From positions 13,268,001-13,332,000 of the forward strand of contig CP053156.1 in NCBI GenBank assembly GCA_014607495.2: DNA of 64,000 nt, given 5' to 3'. Every line of letters begins with the position of its first letter. Position 1 is the stretch's first letter. This document shows, one piece after another, positions 1-7,208 of this stretch. Origin of the DNA: Carposina sasakii (Eukaryota; Arthropoda; Insecta; Lepidoptera; Carposinidae). Made by a program: the position numbers and the translations under genes. The notes beneath the pieces are model-generated. The model was given only the letters and a program-made list of their open reading frames with translations, ran no database searches and was not told where the DNA came from.

Positions 1-745
1 TCAACATTTCATTAGGGTACATACCTAAATTAGGGACAGACAATGTTTTACACTGACATATGAACAGAACAAATTACCAATATTTATATATTAAAATCAA
101 AATAGGACGTTTGCTATCAGAGATCAGATAAGTAATGACTAACTAGACGTACATATTTAATCGATACGATATTCAAATACATGCTTCATTTTACAAAGAA
201 ATGGTTATAGCAGAATAAAATGATGCGTAAATATAATCAATCTATTAGCTAGTGGTTCCTAGTTATTTTGTGTACCTCGATGCTAGAGGTAATGTAGAAA
301 AACCTATTGCGTTACTTTAGAATCGCTTTTGGAGCTCGTTAATAAGGTATATTTTTGCTTGTAGCTATTATTATTACATATTCATCATCATCATTCTCAG
401 TCATGAGAAGTCCACTGCTGAACACAGGCCTCCCCCAACAACCTCCTCTCCGACCGGTCGGAAGCGGCCTACATCCAACCGATGCGCGACCTTGGCTGAT
501 CGTCCCTCCATCTCGCGGGTGGCCTTCCCTTACATTACATATTACGTAGTTACGTAGACTAATTACAGAGTCGGGATCATGGACAAAGTCCGAAACAAGA
601 TTATCCAGCAAAAGACCAAAGTCATAAGATATAATCACGAAGTCGTAGAACCGAAGGACGGTAGAGTAAGCGGGTTCTTGATTGGAGACCACGCTCGGCA
701 AGCGTAGATTTGGACGCTCTCCGGCCAGATGGACCGATGACTTTT
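1..745. repeat. Left copy of a long direct repeat shared with the window's right end
   Basis: This stretch matches 63326-64000 in the same orientation with a few small indels and substitutions. It runs off the left edge, so its true length is unknown. Inside it, 398-545 is a lepidopteran-type repeat with the CCACTGCTGAACACAGGCCTC core. Positions 560-745 in reverse complement resemble 36950-37140 (ATCGGTCCATCTGGCCGGAG, then a CTTGCCGAG...GTGGTCTCCA stretch). It is therefore a composite of dispersed repeats rather than a gene. Short open frames inside it show no recognisable protein. Confidence 0.8.
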
Positions 746-1005
746 TAATTAGTTGATCGGGCGAAATTTATTGCGTCCAGTGATTATGCTAGTTTTTTCA
801 TAGACATATATTAATTATTTGTCGTGAAAAAATCTTGCTACGTGCGTCTATGTACATGTAAGCGGAAAAACGCAGTATATTTACTCAACTATGGACCCTA
901 ATATCTTAGGAACCAGACACTTCCCAGGTATGCTTCCATGGAGAAAAATGATCATGGTGATGAGGAGATTCCGTAGTTTTTGGGAACGTTGACGATCAAA
1001 AAATA
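740..1005 (+). repeat. Dispersed repeat family E, copy 1
   Basis: About 260 bp with close matches at 45436-45820 and 57172-57545, all in the same orientation. Shared blocks are TTGATCGGGCGAAATTTAT, ATTTACTCAACT.TGGACCC, CACTTCCCAGGTATGCTTCC and GGGAACGTTGACGA. This copy lacks the 5' block (CGTTGCCACCCTTAACGAAG) present in the other two, so it is 5' truncated. No coding capacity or clear terminal repeats are visible and the class is unknown. Confidence 0.7.
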
Positions 1006-1109
1006 CCCTGTACTCGTATATTACAAGAGTTGGTATTTGCATTTTGTATGCGACTGCGGTATCTATTATGTAATCTGTGTGTACCTCACACTAGCGCTAG
1101 CTATTGACC

Positions 1110-2262
1110 CACCGCTGTCGGGCTGCGAGTGCGGGTTGCATGTGACTCACCGCTGTCGCTGCGAGTGCAGGTTGCGTGTGACTCACCGCTGTCGCTGCGA
1201 GTGCAGGTTGCGTGTGACTCACCGCTGTCGCTGCGAGTGCGGGTTGCGTGTGACTCACCGCTGTCGCTGCGAGTGCGGGTTGCGTGTGACTCACCGCTGT
1301 CGCTGCGAGTGCGGGTTGCGTGTGACTCACCGCTGTCGCTGCGAGTGCGGGTTGCGTGTGACTCACCGCTGTCGCTGCGAGTGCGGGTTGCGTGTGACTC
1401 ACCGACTTGCCGCTGTCGCTGCGAGTGCGGTTGCGTGTGACTCACCGCTGTCGCTGCGAGTGCGGGTTGCGTGTGACTCACCGCTGTCGCTGCGAGTGCG
1501 GGTTGCGTGTGACTCACCGCTGTCGCTGCGAGTGCGGGTTGCGTGTGACTCACCGCTGTCGCTGCGAGTGCGGGTTGCGTGTGACTCACCGCTGTCGCTG
1601 CGAGTGCGGGTTGCGTGTGACTCACCGCTGTCGCTGCGAGTGCGGGTTGCGTGTGACTCACCGCTGTCGCTGCGAGTGCGGGTTGCGTGTGACTCACCGC
1701 TGTCGCTGCGAGTGCGGGTTGCGTGTGACTCACCGCTGTCGCTGCGAGTGCGGGTTGCGTGTGACTCACCGCTGTCGCTGCGAGTGCGGGTTGCGTGTGA
1801 CTCACCGCTGTCGCTGCGAGTGCGGGTTGCGTGTGACTCACCGCTGTCGCTGCGAGTGCGGGTTGCATGTGACTCACCGCTGTCGCTGCGAGTGCGGGTT
1901 GCGTGTGACTCACCGCTGTCGCTGCGAGTGCGGGTTGCGTGTGACTCACCGCTGTCGCTGCGAGTGCGGGTTGCGTGTGACTCACCGCTGTCGCTGCGAG
2001 TGCGGGTTGCGTGTGACTCACCGCTGTCGCTGCGAGTGCGGGTTGCGTGTGACTCACCGCTGTCGCTGCGAGTGCGGGTTGCGTGTGACTCACCGCTGTC
2101 GCTGCGAGACGCTGTCGCTGGAGTGCAGGTTGCGTGTGACTCACCGCTGTCGCTGCGAGTGCGGGTTGCGTGTGACTCACCGCTGTCGCTGCGAGTGCGG
2201 GTTGCGTGTGACTCACCGCTGTCGCTGCGAGTGCGGGTTGCGTGTGACTCACCGCTGTCGGG
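1110..2262. repeat. 36-bp minisatellite (31 copies) carrying a splice donor in every unit
   Basis: A near-perfect 36-bp tandem array. TGACTCACC recurs 31 times: 8 copies at 1143-1395, then 19 at 1438-2086, then 4 at 2137-2245. The breaks between blocks are irregular units near 1399 and 2100-2136. Read on the minus strand, each unit is the 3' end of the adjoining gdap2-like exon (CGCAGCGACAGCG) followed by the donor GTGAGTCAC. The exon's own end has CAGCCCGACAGCG, and so does the far (left) edge of the array, whereas internal units lack the CC. Each unit also holds a TGACTCA heptamer, the AP-1 consensus. The unit is a multiple of three and has no stop in the exon's frame. Confidence 0.95.
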
Positions 2263-2441
2263 CTGCGAGTGCGGGTTGTGTATGATGCGGATGCGTCGCT
2301 CGGACAGGTCGACCGGGTCCGCCTCGCGCGGGAAGTAGAGCGGCGCGAGTGCAGACAGCACGCTGTAGGTGGACGCGCAGTCCGTGCAGAGAATTACGAG
2401 CTGAGGCAGGCTGTTGTGTTCGAGGAAGCGCCGGATCGTAC
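2253..2441 (-). CDS. gdap2: GDAP2-like gene, exon 5: C-terminal end of the macro domain
   Basis: A 189-bp internal exon. The acceptor is TTTTCAG at 2442-2448 and the donor is GTGAGTCAC from 2252 downward. It opens in phase 2 and closes in phase 1, giving 62 full codons. The peptide contains TIRRFLEH, VILCTD, LAPLYFPRE and ERRIRI, in the same order as the end of the macro domain and linker in vertebrate GDAP2 (TVRRFLE, then LLPLYFPR, then PERQIRI). Splicing from exon 4 creates the Ser before TIRRF. The exon's 3' end is the seed of the 36-bp array that fills the start of the next intron. The following exons, which should encode the CRAL-TRIO domain, are not in the window. The family call rests on remembered motif order across five exons. 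Confidence 0.85.
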
Positions 2442-2789
2442 CTGAAAACATTCTCAGATTACATACGGCGAAGAACGCATGTCTTTCTTCAGCGAGTGAT
2501 CGCGAGCGATGCAAATACAGACCAAATAGGCCTCACTCGGGAGACTGATTACGTAACTTGCAAAATGTCAAAGCAAAAGATGTCTAAAGTTGTGTGTGAG
2601 TATGGTGGCTTATTTATTTATTTAGTTATATGGTCACAATGAGAGTTTTTTTGCAATGGTTTTCGTTAGATGGCACCACTCACGTGCAAGTCCAATAACT
2701 GTATGTTGAGCCACATGTCTAAACAAAATACATGCAAAAATTTAATTTCTCGATTTATTTATTCTTATAAGGTATATTGTTTACTAAAA
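2442..2789 (-). other. Intron 4 of the GDAP2-like gene (unique part)
   Basis: Sequence between exon 5 and the left edge of the 100-bp array. It is AT-rich, with no coding signal on either strand. The branch and acceptor side (CTGAGAATGTTTTCAG) lies at its exon 5 end. Confidence 0.6.
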
Positions 2790-3808
2790 TGGCGGCTCGA
2801 CACACACAGCTTCAGACAGAGTATAGCACGTGTCTGCGGGGTGTGTGTACTCACTGTGCGCCAGGCGCGCGGAGAGGTCGCGCGGGAAGGCGCGGCTCGG
2901 CACACACAGCTTCAGACAGAGTATAGCACGTGTCTGCGGGGTGTGTGTACTCACTGTGCGCCAGGCGCGCGGAGAGGTCGCGCGGGAAGGCGCGGCTCGG
3001 CACACACAGCTTCAGACAGAGTATAGCACGTGTCTGCGGGGTGTGTGTACTCACTGTGCGCCAGGCGCGCGGAGAGGTCGCGCGGGAAGGCGCGGCTCGG
3101 CACACACAGCTTCAGACAGAGTATAGCACGTGTCTGCGGGGTGTGTGTACTCACTGTGCGCCAGGCGCGCGGAGAGGTCGCGCGGGAAGGCGCGGCTCGG
3201 CACACACAGCTTCAGACAGAGTATAGCACGTGTCTGCGGGGTGTGTGTACTCACTGTGCGCCAGGCGCGCGGAGAGGTCGCGCGGGAAGGCGCGGCTCGA
3301 CACACACAGGACAGAGTATAGCACGTGTCTGCGGGGTGTGTGTACTCACTGTGCGCCAGGCGCGCGGAGAGGTCGCGCGGGAAGGCGCGGCTCGGCACAC
3401 ACAGCTTCAGACAGAGTATAGCACGTGTCTGCGGGGTGTGTGTACTCACTGTGCGCCAGGCGCGCGGAGAGGTCGCGCGGGAAGGCGCGGCTCGGCACAC
3501 ACAGCTTCAGACAGAGTATAGCACGTGTCTGCGGGGTGTGTGTACTCACTGTGCGCCAGGCGCGCGGAGAGGTCGCGCGGGAAGGCGCGGCTCGGCACAC
3601 ACAGCTTCAGACAGAGTATAGCACGTGTCTGCGGGGTGTGTGTACTCACTGTGCGCCAGGCGCGCGGAGAGGTCGCGCGGGAAGGCGCGGCTCGGCACAC
3701 ACAGCTTCAGACAGAGTATAGCACGTGTCTGCGGGGTGTGTGTACTCACTGTGCGCCAGGCGCGCGGAGAGGTCGCGCGGGAAGGCGCGGCTCGGCACAC
3801 ACAGCGCC
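2790..3808. repeat. 100-bp minisatellite (10 copies) carrying a splice donor in every unit
   Basis: ACTCAC, which is GTGAGT on the minus strand, recurs at 2849, 2949, 3049, 3149, 3249, 3344, 3444, 3544, 3644 and 3744. The period is 100 bp except for one 95-bp unit that lacks CTTCA near 3309. On the minus strand each unit contains the last roughly 53 nt of the gdap2-like exon 4 (CTGTGTGTGCCGAGCC to CTGGCGCACA), then GTGAGTACACACACC and about 40 nt of intron. Copies are nearly identical, so the expansion or homogenisation is recent. Because 100 is not a multiple of three, using a later donor would shift the frame. Confidence 0.95.
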
Positions 3809-3828
3809 GAGCGAGATATAGGACGTTT
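3750..3828 (-). CDS. gdap2: GDAP2-like gene, exon 4 (frame disrupted at the array edge)
   Basis: A 79-bp exon between the acceptor CTTCACAG (3829-3836) and the donor GTGAGTAC (3749 downward). From exon 3 the expected frame reads QNVLYLA, matching CYRNVLQLA of GDAP2. The conserved second half (ALCVPSRAFPRDLSARLAH, matching GFCVINSAKRGYPLEDA) lies in another frame. The two are separated near 3803-3810, where about seven family residues are missing. An intact exon would need a further number of bases equal to 1 modulo 3. The break sits exactly where exon sequence passes into the 100-bp array, so either a genuine deletion or misassembly of the array is possible. The donor phase still joins exon 5 correctly for the second frame. 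Confidence 0.75.
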
Positions 3829-4064
3829 CTGTGAAGATACATGGAATATTATGTCACTTTTTGTATAAAACAGCTATAACTCTTTTGATGGAACATTTTG
3901 CAGTGACATATAATATTGTACAAGTAATATTTGAATTATGTACTTATTCCAAGGTTGTTCCATAGAGAAATTTCGATATCGCACTCTAGGATTTGTGTGG
4001 CTCTGTATGCACCCCATAGACGACTCCATTAAAAAAACACTACGTACATAGTCTTACTATATAC

Positions 4065-4165
4065 ACCCTATGTTTCCGAAAGGGGATAGGCAGACTGCAG
4101 GATCATAAAGGAGTTACAGCCACGTTTAACATAGCAAGGACAAATGTAAATGATCATAAATAGTT
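4065..4165 (+). repeat. Dispersed repeat family B (partial)
   Basis: Related to 5727-5850, 30288-30490, 40665-40862, 42665-42860 (reverse), 44640-44715 and 63195-63290. Shared words are GGGGTAGCCAGAACTGCAGG, then CAGCCACGTTTA, ATAGCGGGGA and AATGATCA. The fuller copies end with GCTAGCTCATC and GATGTATTCTAGTGAAGGCC. No coding potential is visible and the class is not determined. Confidence 0.6.
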
Positions 4166-4169
4166 TAGA

Positions 4170-4710
4170 GGTGTGGTGGGCAGCAGTGTGCAGTGTACTC
4201 ACTGGTAGCAGGTGTAGCAGTGTGCAGTGTACTCACTGGTAGCAGGTGTGCAGTTGTGTCTCGGCGGCGGTGTGGTGGGCAGCAGTGTGCAGTGTACTCA
4301 CTGGTAGCAGGTGTGCAGTTGTGTCTCGGCGGCGGTGTGGTGGGCAGCAGTGTGCAGTGTACTCACTGGTAGCAGGTGTGCAGTTGTGTCTCGGCGGCGG
4401 TGTGGTGGGCAGCAGTGTGCAGTGTACTCACTGGTAGCAGGTGTGCAGTTGTGTCTCGGCGGCGGTGTGGTGGGCAGCAGTGTGCAGTGTACTCACTGGT
4501 AGCAGGTGTGCAGTTGTGTCTCGGCGGCGGTGTGGTGGGCAGCAGTGTGCAGTGTACTCACTGGTAGCAGGTGTGCAGTTGTGTCTCGGCGGCGGTGTGG
4601 TGGGCAGCAGTGTGCAGTGTACTCACTGGTAGCAGGTGTGCAGTTGTGTCTCGGCGGCGGTGTGGTGGGCAGCAGTATACTTTGGACTCGGCGGCGGTGT
4701 GGTGGGCAGA
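4170..4710. repeat. 65-bp minisatellite (about 8 copies) carrying a splice donor in every unit
   Basis: ACTCAC, which is GTGAGT on the minus strand, occurs at 4197, 4231, 4296, 4361, 4426, 4491, 4556 and 4621. The step is 65 bp apart from one short unit of about 34 bp at the left. On the minus strand each unit is the end of the gdap2-like exon 3 (ACCGCCGCCGAGACACAACT to CTGCTACCA), then GTGAGTACACTGCACACTG of the intron. Reading past the native donor in the exon's frame meets TGA at once, so only the first donor (or an ensuing frame change) is compatible with normal coding. Confidence 0.95.
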
Positions 4711-4779
4711 CGGTGTGTAACACGTGTCGACATCGCAGACGGAAGCCCGGCGTCACCACCACTTCTCCCGTGCTGCATT
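4627..4779 (-). CDS. gdap2: GDAP2-like gene, exon 3: ADP-ribose-binding core of the macro domain (with a 20-bp frame-breaking insertion)
   Basis: Acceptor TTTATATTTCAG at 4780-4791, donor GTGAGTACAC below 4627. Joined to exon 2 it reads ECSTGEVVVTPGF, then RHVLHTVCP. This is the macro-domain strand and loop known from GDAP2 (CRTGEAKLTKGF, then FIIHTVGP). The exon end reads PKYTAAHHTAAETQLHTCYQ, matching GPKYKSRYRTAAESSLYSCYR. The two halves are in different frames. Removing the 20 bp at 4683-4702, which duplicate adjoining CCACACCGCCGCCGAG sequence, would restore one frame and give the length the flanking phases require. The insertion borders the 65-bp array, so it may be real slippage or an assembly fault. 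In many macro domains the Cys in HTVCP is Gly. Confidence 0.82.
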
Positions 4780-5019
4780 CTGAAATATAAACAATAAAAT
4801 GTTTGTTAGCGCTAGTAGTAACAGGCCTATGAATTGAGAAATATGTGGAAAAAATCCAGAGAGACTTGAGTTGTTATATTATTTCCAGTCGGAAGATCTT
4901 GCAGCAGCAAAGCCGGGGCAATGCGACAGCGAATATTGTGAGTGAATGTGCGGGAAGACGCCTCAGCAGATTGCAATAGGCTGATGACGATGTGTGTGTA
5001 CTATCGGCAAAGACAGCGT

Positions 5020-5165
5020 GGGAAGGCCACTCGCGAAATGAACAGACGACCCAGCTAAGGTCGCGGGCGTCAGTAGGATGCAGGCCGCTTCCGACCGGTC
5101 GGGATGGAGGTTGATGGGGGAGGCCTATGTTCATCAGTGGACTTTCAAGGCTGAGAAGGATGGTG
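5020..5165 (-). repeat. Lepidopteran-type dispersed repeat (family A) in intron 2
   Basis: Reverse complement of the 398-545 repeat. It carries AGTCCACTGATGAACATAGG, then CCGACCGGTCGGAAGCGGCC and GACCTTAGCTGGGTCG. It lies between exons 2 and 3 of the GDAP2-like gene. The other relatives in the window are at 36885-37140, 37945-38055, 40510-40625 and 55195-55280. Confidence 0.75.
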
Positions 5166-5173
5166 TGTGTAGT

Positions 5174-5390
5174 CATAGAGGAATAAGATGTCATAGAGTG
5201 CTAATGTCCTACTTACTACCTCGATGCACTATGAGACTTTCCGGTACCTCACAATTCCAATCCTTGACCCTTAGATTGCATTACTGTACATCACATTACA
5301 GACTGGGATTGTGAAGTACAGGAAAGCCTCATGGTGCATCGCGGGCAGTTAGTAGGACATTAGCACTCTATGACATCCTATTCCTCTATG
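5174..5390. repeat. 217-bp foldback element just inside the exon 2 donor
   Basis: The left arm begins CATAGAGGAATAAGATGTCA and the right arm is its imperfect reverse complement (TGACATCCTATTCCTCTATG). Pairing continues inward through CATAGAGTGCTAATGTCCTA and on to near CACAATTCCAATC, leaving only a short loop around 5265-5300. The arms are about 90 bp each. The element starts 18 nt downstream of the exon 2 splice donor in the direction of transcription. It looks like a non-autonomous inverted-repeat element. No target-site duplication was identified. Confidence 0.8.
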
Positions 5391-5408
5391 GAGTAGTGTA
5401 GGACGCAC

Positions 5409-5551
5409 CGAGTCCGCGGGTGCAGATCTCCTCCTTCATGCCGGGCCCGGCGGCCGCCAGGATCCGGTCGCTGAGCGGGTTGCTGTCCGTGAGCGTCTCG
5501 TCTGTCATGTTGGTGATGGCGTCCACGTCTAACGTCGTTATGTCGCCTTGC
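5409..5551 (-). CDS. gdap2: GDAP2-like gene, exon 2: N-terminal strand of the macro domain
   Basis: A 143-bp exon. The acceptor CGCTTCCAG lies at 5552-5560 and the donor GTGCGTCC at 5408 downward. It starts in phase 2 (completing a Trp codon) and ends after one base of a codon. The peptide reads QGDITTLDVDAITNM, then ETLTDSNPLSDRIL, AAAGPGMKEEI and CTRGL. This matches GDAP2 KGDVALLNCTAIVNTSNE, then SLTDKNPVSESIF, LAGPDLKEDL. The GDIT..DVDAITN segment is the signature start of a macro domain (ADP-ribose or poly-ADP-ribose binding). The usual NAAN-type loop is NMTD here, as the loop also departs from NAAN in GDAP2 relatives, so hydrolase activity cannot be assumed. The frame is intact. Confidence 0.9.
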
Positions 5552-5726
5552 CTGGAAGCGGCCAAGTTGGGGATTCGTTATTTGAGATGTTTTGAGCCTT
5601 TGTGTATTATCTGTGCTTGTTAATTCAACAATAGTAGTAGTTTACCGATACAGGTTATCACATTTTACAACAAATATATACATACATTCATATACATTAG
5701 GTATATTAACATGGCTATGTTTTTAA

Positions 5727-5850
5727 AATGGGGTAGCCAGAGCTGCAGGATCACATAGGAGATCCTTACAGCCACGTTTGTCATAGCGGGATCAGAAGTT
5801 AATGATCAGTGTCATGTTGCTAGTTCGTCGTCTGAAGAGAAGCCCCTAAA
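5727..5850 (+). repeat. Dispersed repeat family B in intron 1
   Basis: Contains GGGGTAGCCAGAGCTGCAGG, CAGCCACGTTTGTCATAGCG and GTTGCTAGTTCGTCGTCTGA. Same family as the copies at 30288 and 40665. It lies in intron 1 of the GDAP2-like gene (5552-6410), which otherwise shows no coding signal. Confidence 0.65.
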
Positions 5851-6410
5851 CATTTTGTAAGTAAGTACAATAGCTCCTTTGTGATCCGCATATTTACAAT
5901 AAAGTAATAAGGTTTTAGTCAATGAAAACGCATAAACCCCGTATGAGTGAGATACCATTATGCACTTCATGCATTCTGTAATGAGGTTCAGAGTACCACA
6001 TTTGGGGGTTATCAGACTTGCGTGGAGTATAGAATATTATACCTATACACTCAGTCTGCCCGATATCCAGGGACGGAAAAGGTGCGGGTTAATTAAATAA
6101 CATCGATTTGCGTCACCACCCGCATGCAGCAGAACGATTAACACCTCTTACGTTAATCAAAACTTTTTTTATAGTTTTCCATTAAAAATATCGAATTCAC
6201 GTCGATTGTACGTTCAACTACAATACTGCCTTATGGCTCCTTTGGCTACATACTATGCCGGCGCGGCAGCGCATCAAACTCTTGCCGGAAAACTTAAGAT
6301 GCCGCATTCCCACCGGGGGCAAAGATGGCCATAGCCGCCAGCATAATGTGTATGCCTACAAAACTTTGGAATTTGAAACCCTAAAACCTGCCTTTTTAAT
6401 CAACACTTAC

Positions 6411-6538
6411 CATATAGCAAACCGTCGATTAATGCTATCCTGGAAGGGGAACACCGTGGTGGGAGGCGCGGAGTGCTCCGTGGGCGCCGGCGCTGACGAC
6501 TGCGACCAGCGCACCACGCCCGCGCCCGGCGCACGCAT
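6411..6538 (-). CDS. gdap2: GDAP2-like gene, exon 1 with the likely start codon
   Basis: Begins at ATG 6538, the first ATG after an in-frame TAA 45 nt upstream, with no other ATG between. It encodes 42 residues plus two bases and ends at a consensus donor GTAAGTGTT (6410 downward). The peptide opens MRAPGAGVVRWSQ, has a Pro/Ala/Thr-rich stretch and ends FPFQDSINRRFAI(W). This resembles the segment that precedes the macro domain in insect GDAP2 proteins (F...INxRxxLW then GDI). The Trp codon is split TG|G and joins exon 2 in frame, which supports both sites. GDAP2 proteins consist of a macro domain followed by a CRAL-TRIO/SEC14 domain. They are probably soluble or membrane-associated and their role is poorly defined. 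The window holds only the N-terminal half. Confidence 0.78.
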
Positions 6539-6857
6539 TGTCGTTTGGTCTGGTGACAAGAGGATGGCTATGAGAGTTTATGTGGAAACAAGGTTTGTTT
6601 TTGCACATGCAATGGTTGCATAATGCAAAGCTTGAATGTCATCCGAACACATATTATACATTTTACACAGTTCAATGGCAACCCCTGTCAACGTCCCTTA
6701 TGAATAGAGGGCCGTATTTAACTTGCAAGACTTGTAAAATTAAATTCGAATAGAGATTTAATTATAAATATACTTAAGTATTCACATGGCACATTTTTGG
6801 CAATCGACATGTCTGTACAATTTTTGAGTACCTTAATAAATAATAATTTCATTATAT

Positions 6858-7155
6858 AGTCAAGTTCGTGTCGGGGTCACATATTTATAGTGTAACTATT
6901 GTCTTTCATACTTTATGAACGCTTATAAGCTGAAGAGTTTGTTTGTTTGTTTGTTACGCGCTAACAGGATTGTCTCCATAGTAAAAGCGACAACAACCTG
7001 TCGCTAGGTACAACGCCCCCTACGCGGACGAAGTCGTGGGCGGCTGCTATTATAGTGACAATAAATATATAAACATTTGTGTATTTTATGTTTCTCGAAG
7101 CATCTTGTTTTCAGCACTAACTTTTTGGCCGTGTGCCCCGACACAGCCCCACCCG
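6858..7155. mobile_element. Non-autonomous element, family D copy 1
   Basis: Bounded by TTCGTGTCGGGGTCAC on the left and GGCCGTGTGCCCCGACACAG on the right, which form an imperfect inverted repeat (GTGTCGGGG core). The interior has AAGAGTTTGTTTGTTTGTTT and ACGCGGACGAAGTCGTGGGC, the latter typical of lepidopteran short repeats. A second copy with the same ends and interior is at 21020-21618. The flanks share a partial direct repeat (GACATGTCTGTA and AATAAATAATAATTTCAT at 6800-6855 and 7163-7200). No ORF is present. Confidence 0.55.
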
Positions 7156-7208
7156 CTTTTGGCAAGACATGTCTGTAGAGTAAATAAATAATAATTTCAT
7201 CAGTACAT

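Noticed and set aside
980..2338. Several long open frames through the 36-bp array on both strands (up to about 450 codons)
   Set aside because: They arise from a stop-free 36-bp unit. Plus-strand frames have no start context or unique sequence. Only the minus-strand continuation from exon 5 is biologically connected, and it is treated as a splicing possibility, not a gene.
2784..3842. A ladder of 60-160 codon frames in the 100-bp array
   Set aside because: Array shadows. The real coding part is the single exon 4 at the right edge.
1110..4710. CRISPR array interpretation of the regularly spaced repeats
   Set aside because: Units are contiguous tandem repeats without unique spacers, in an insect gene, with no cas genes.
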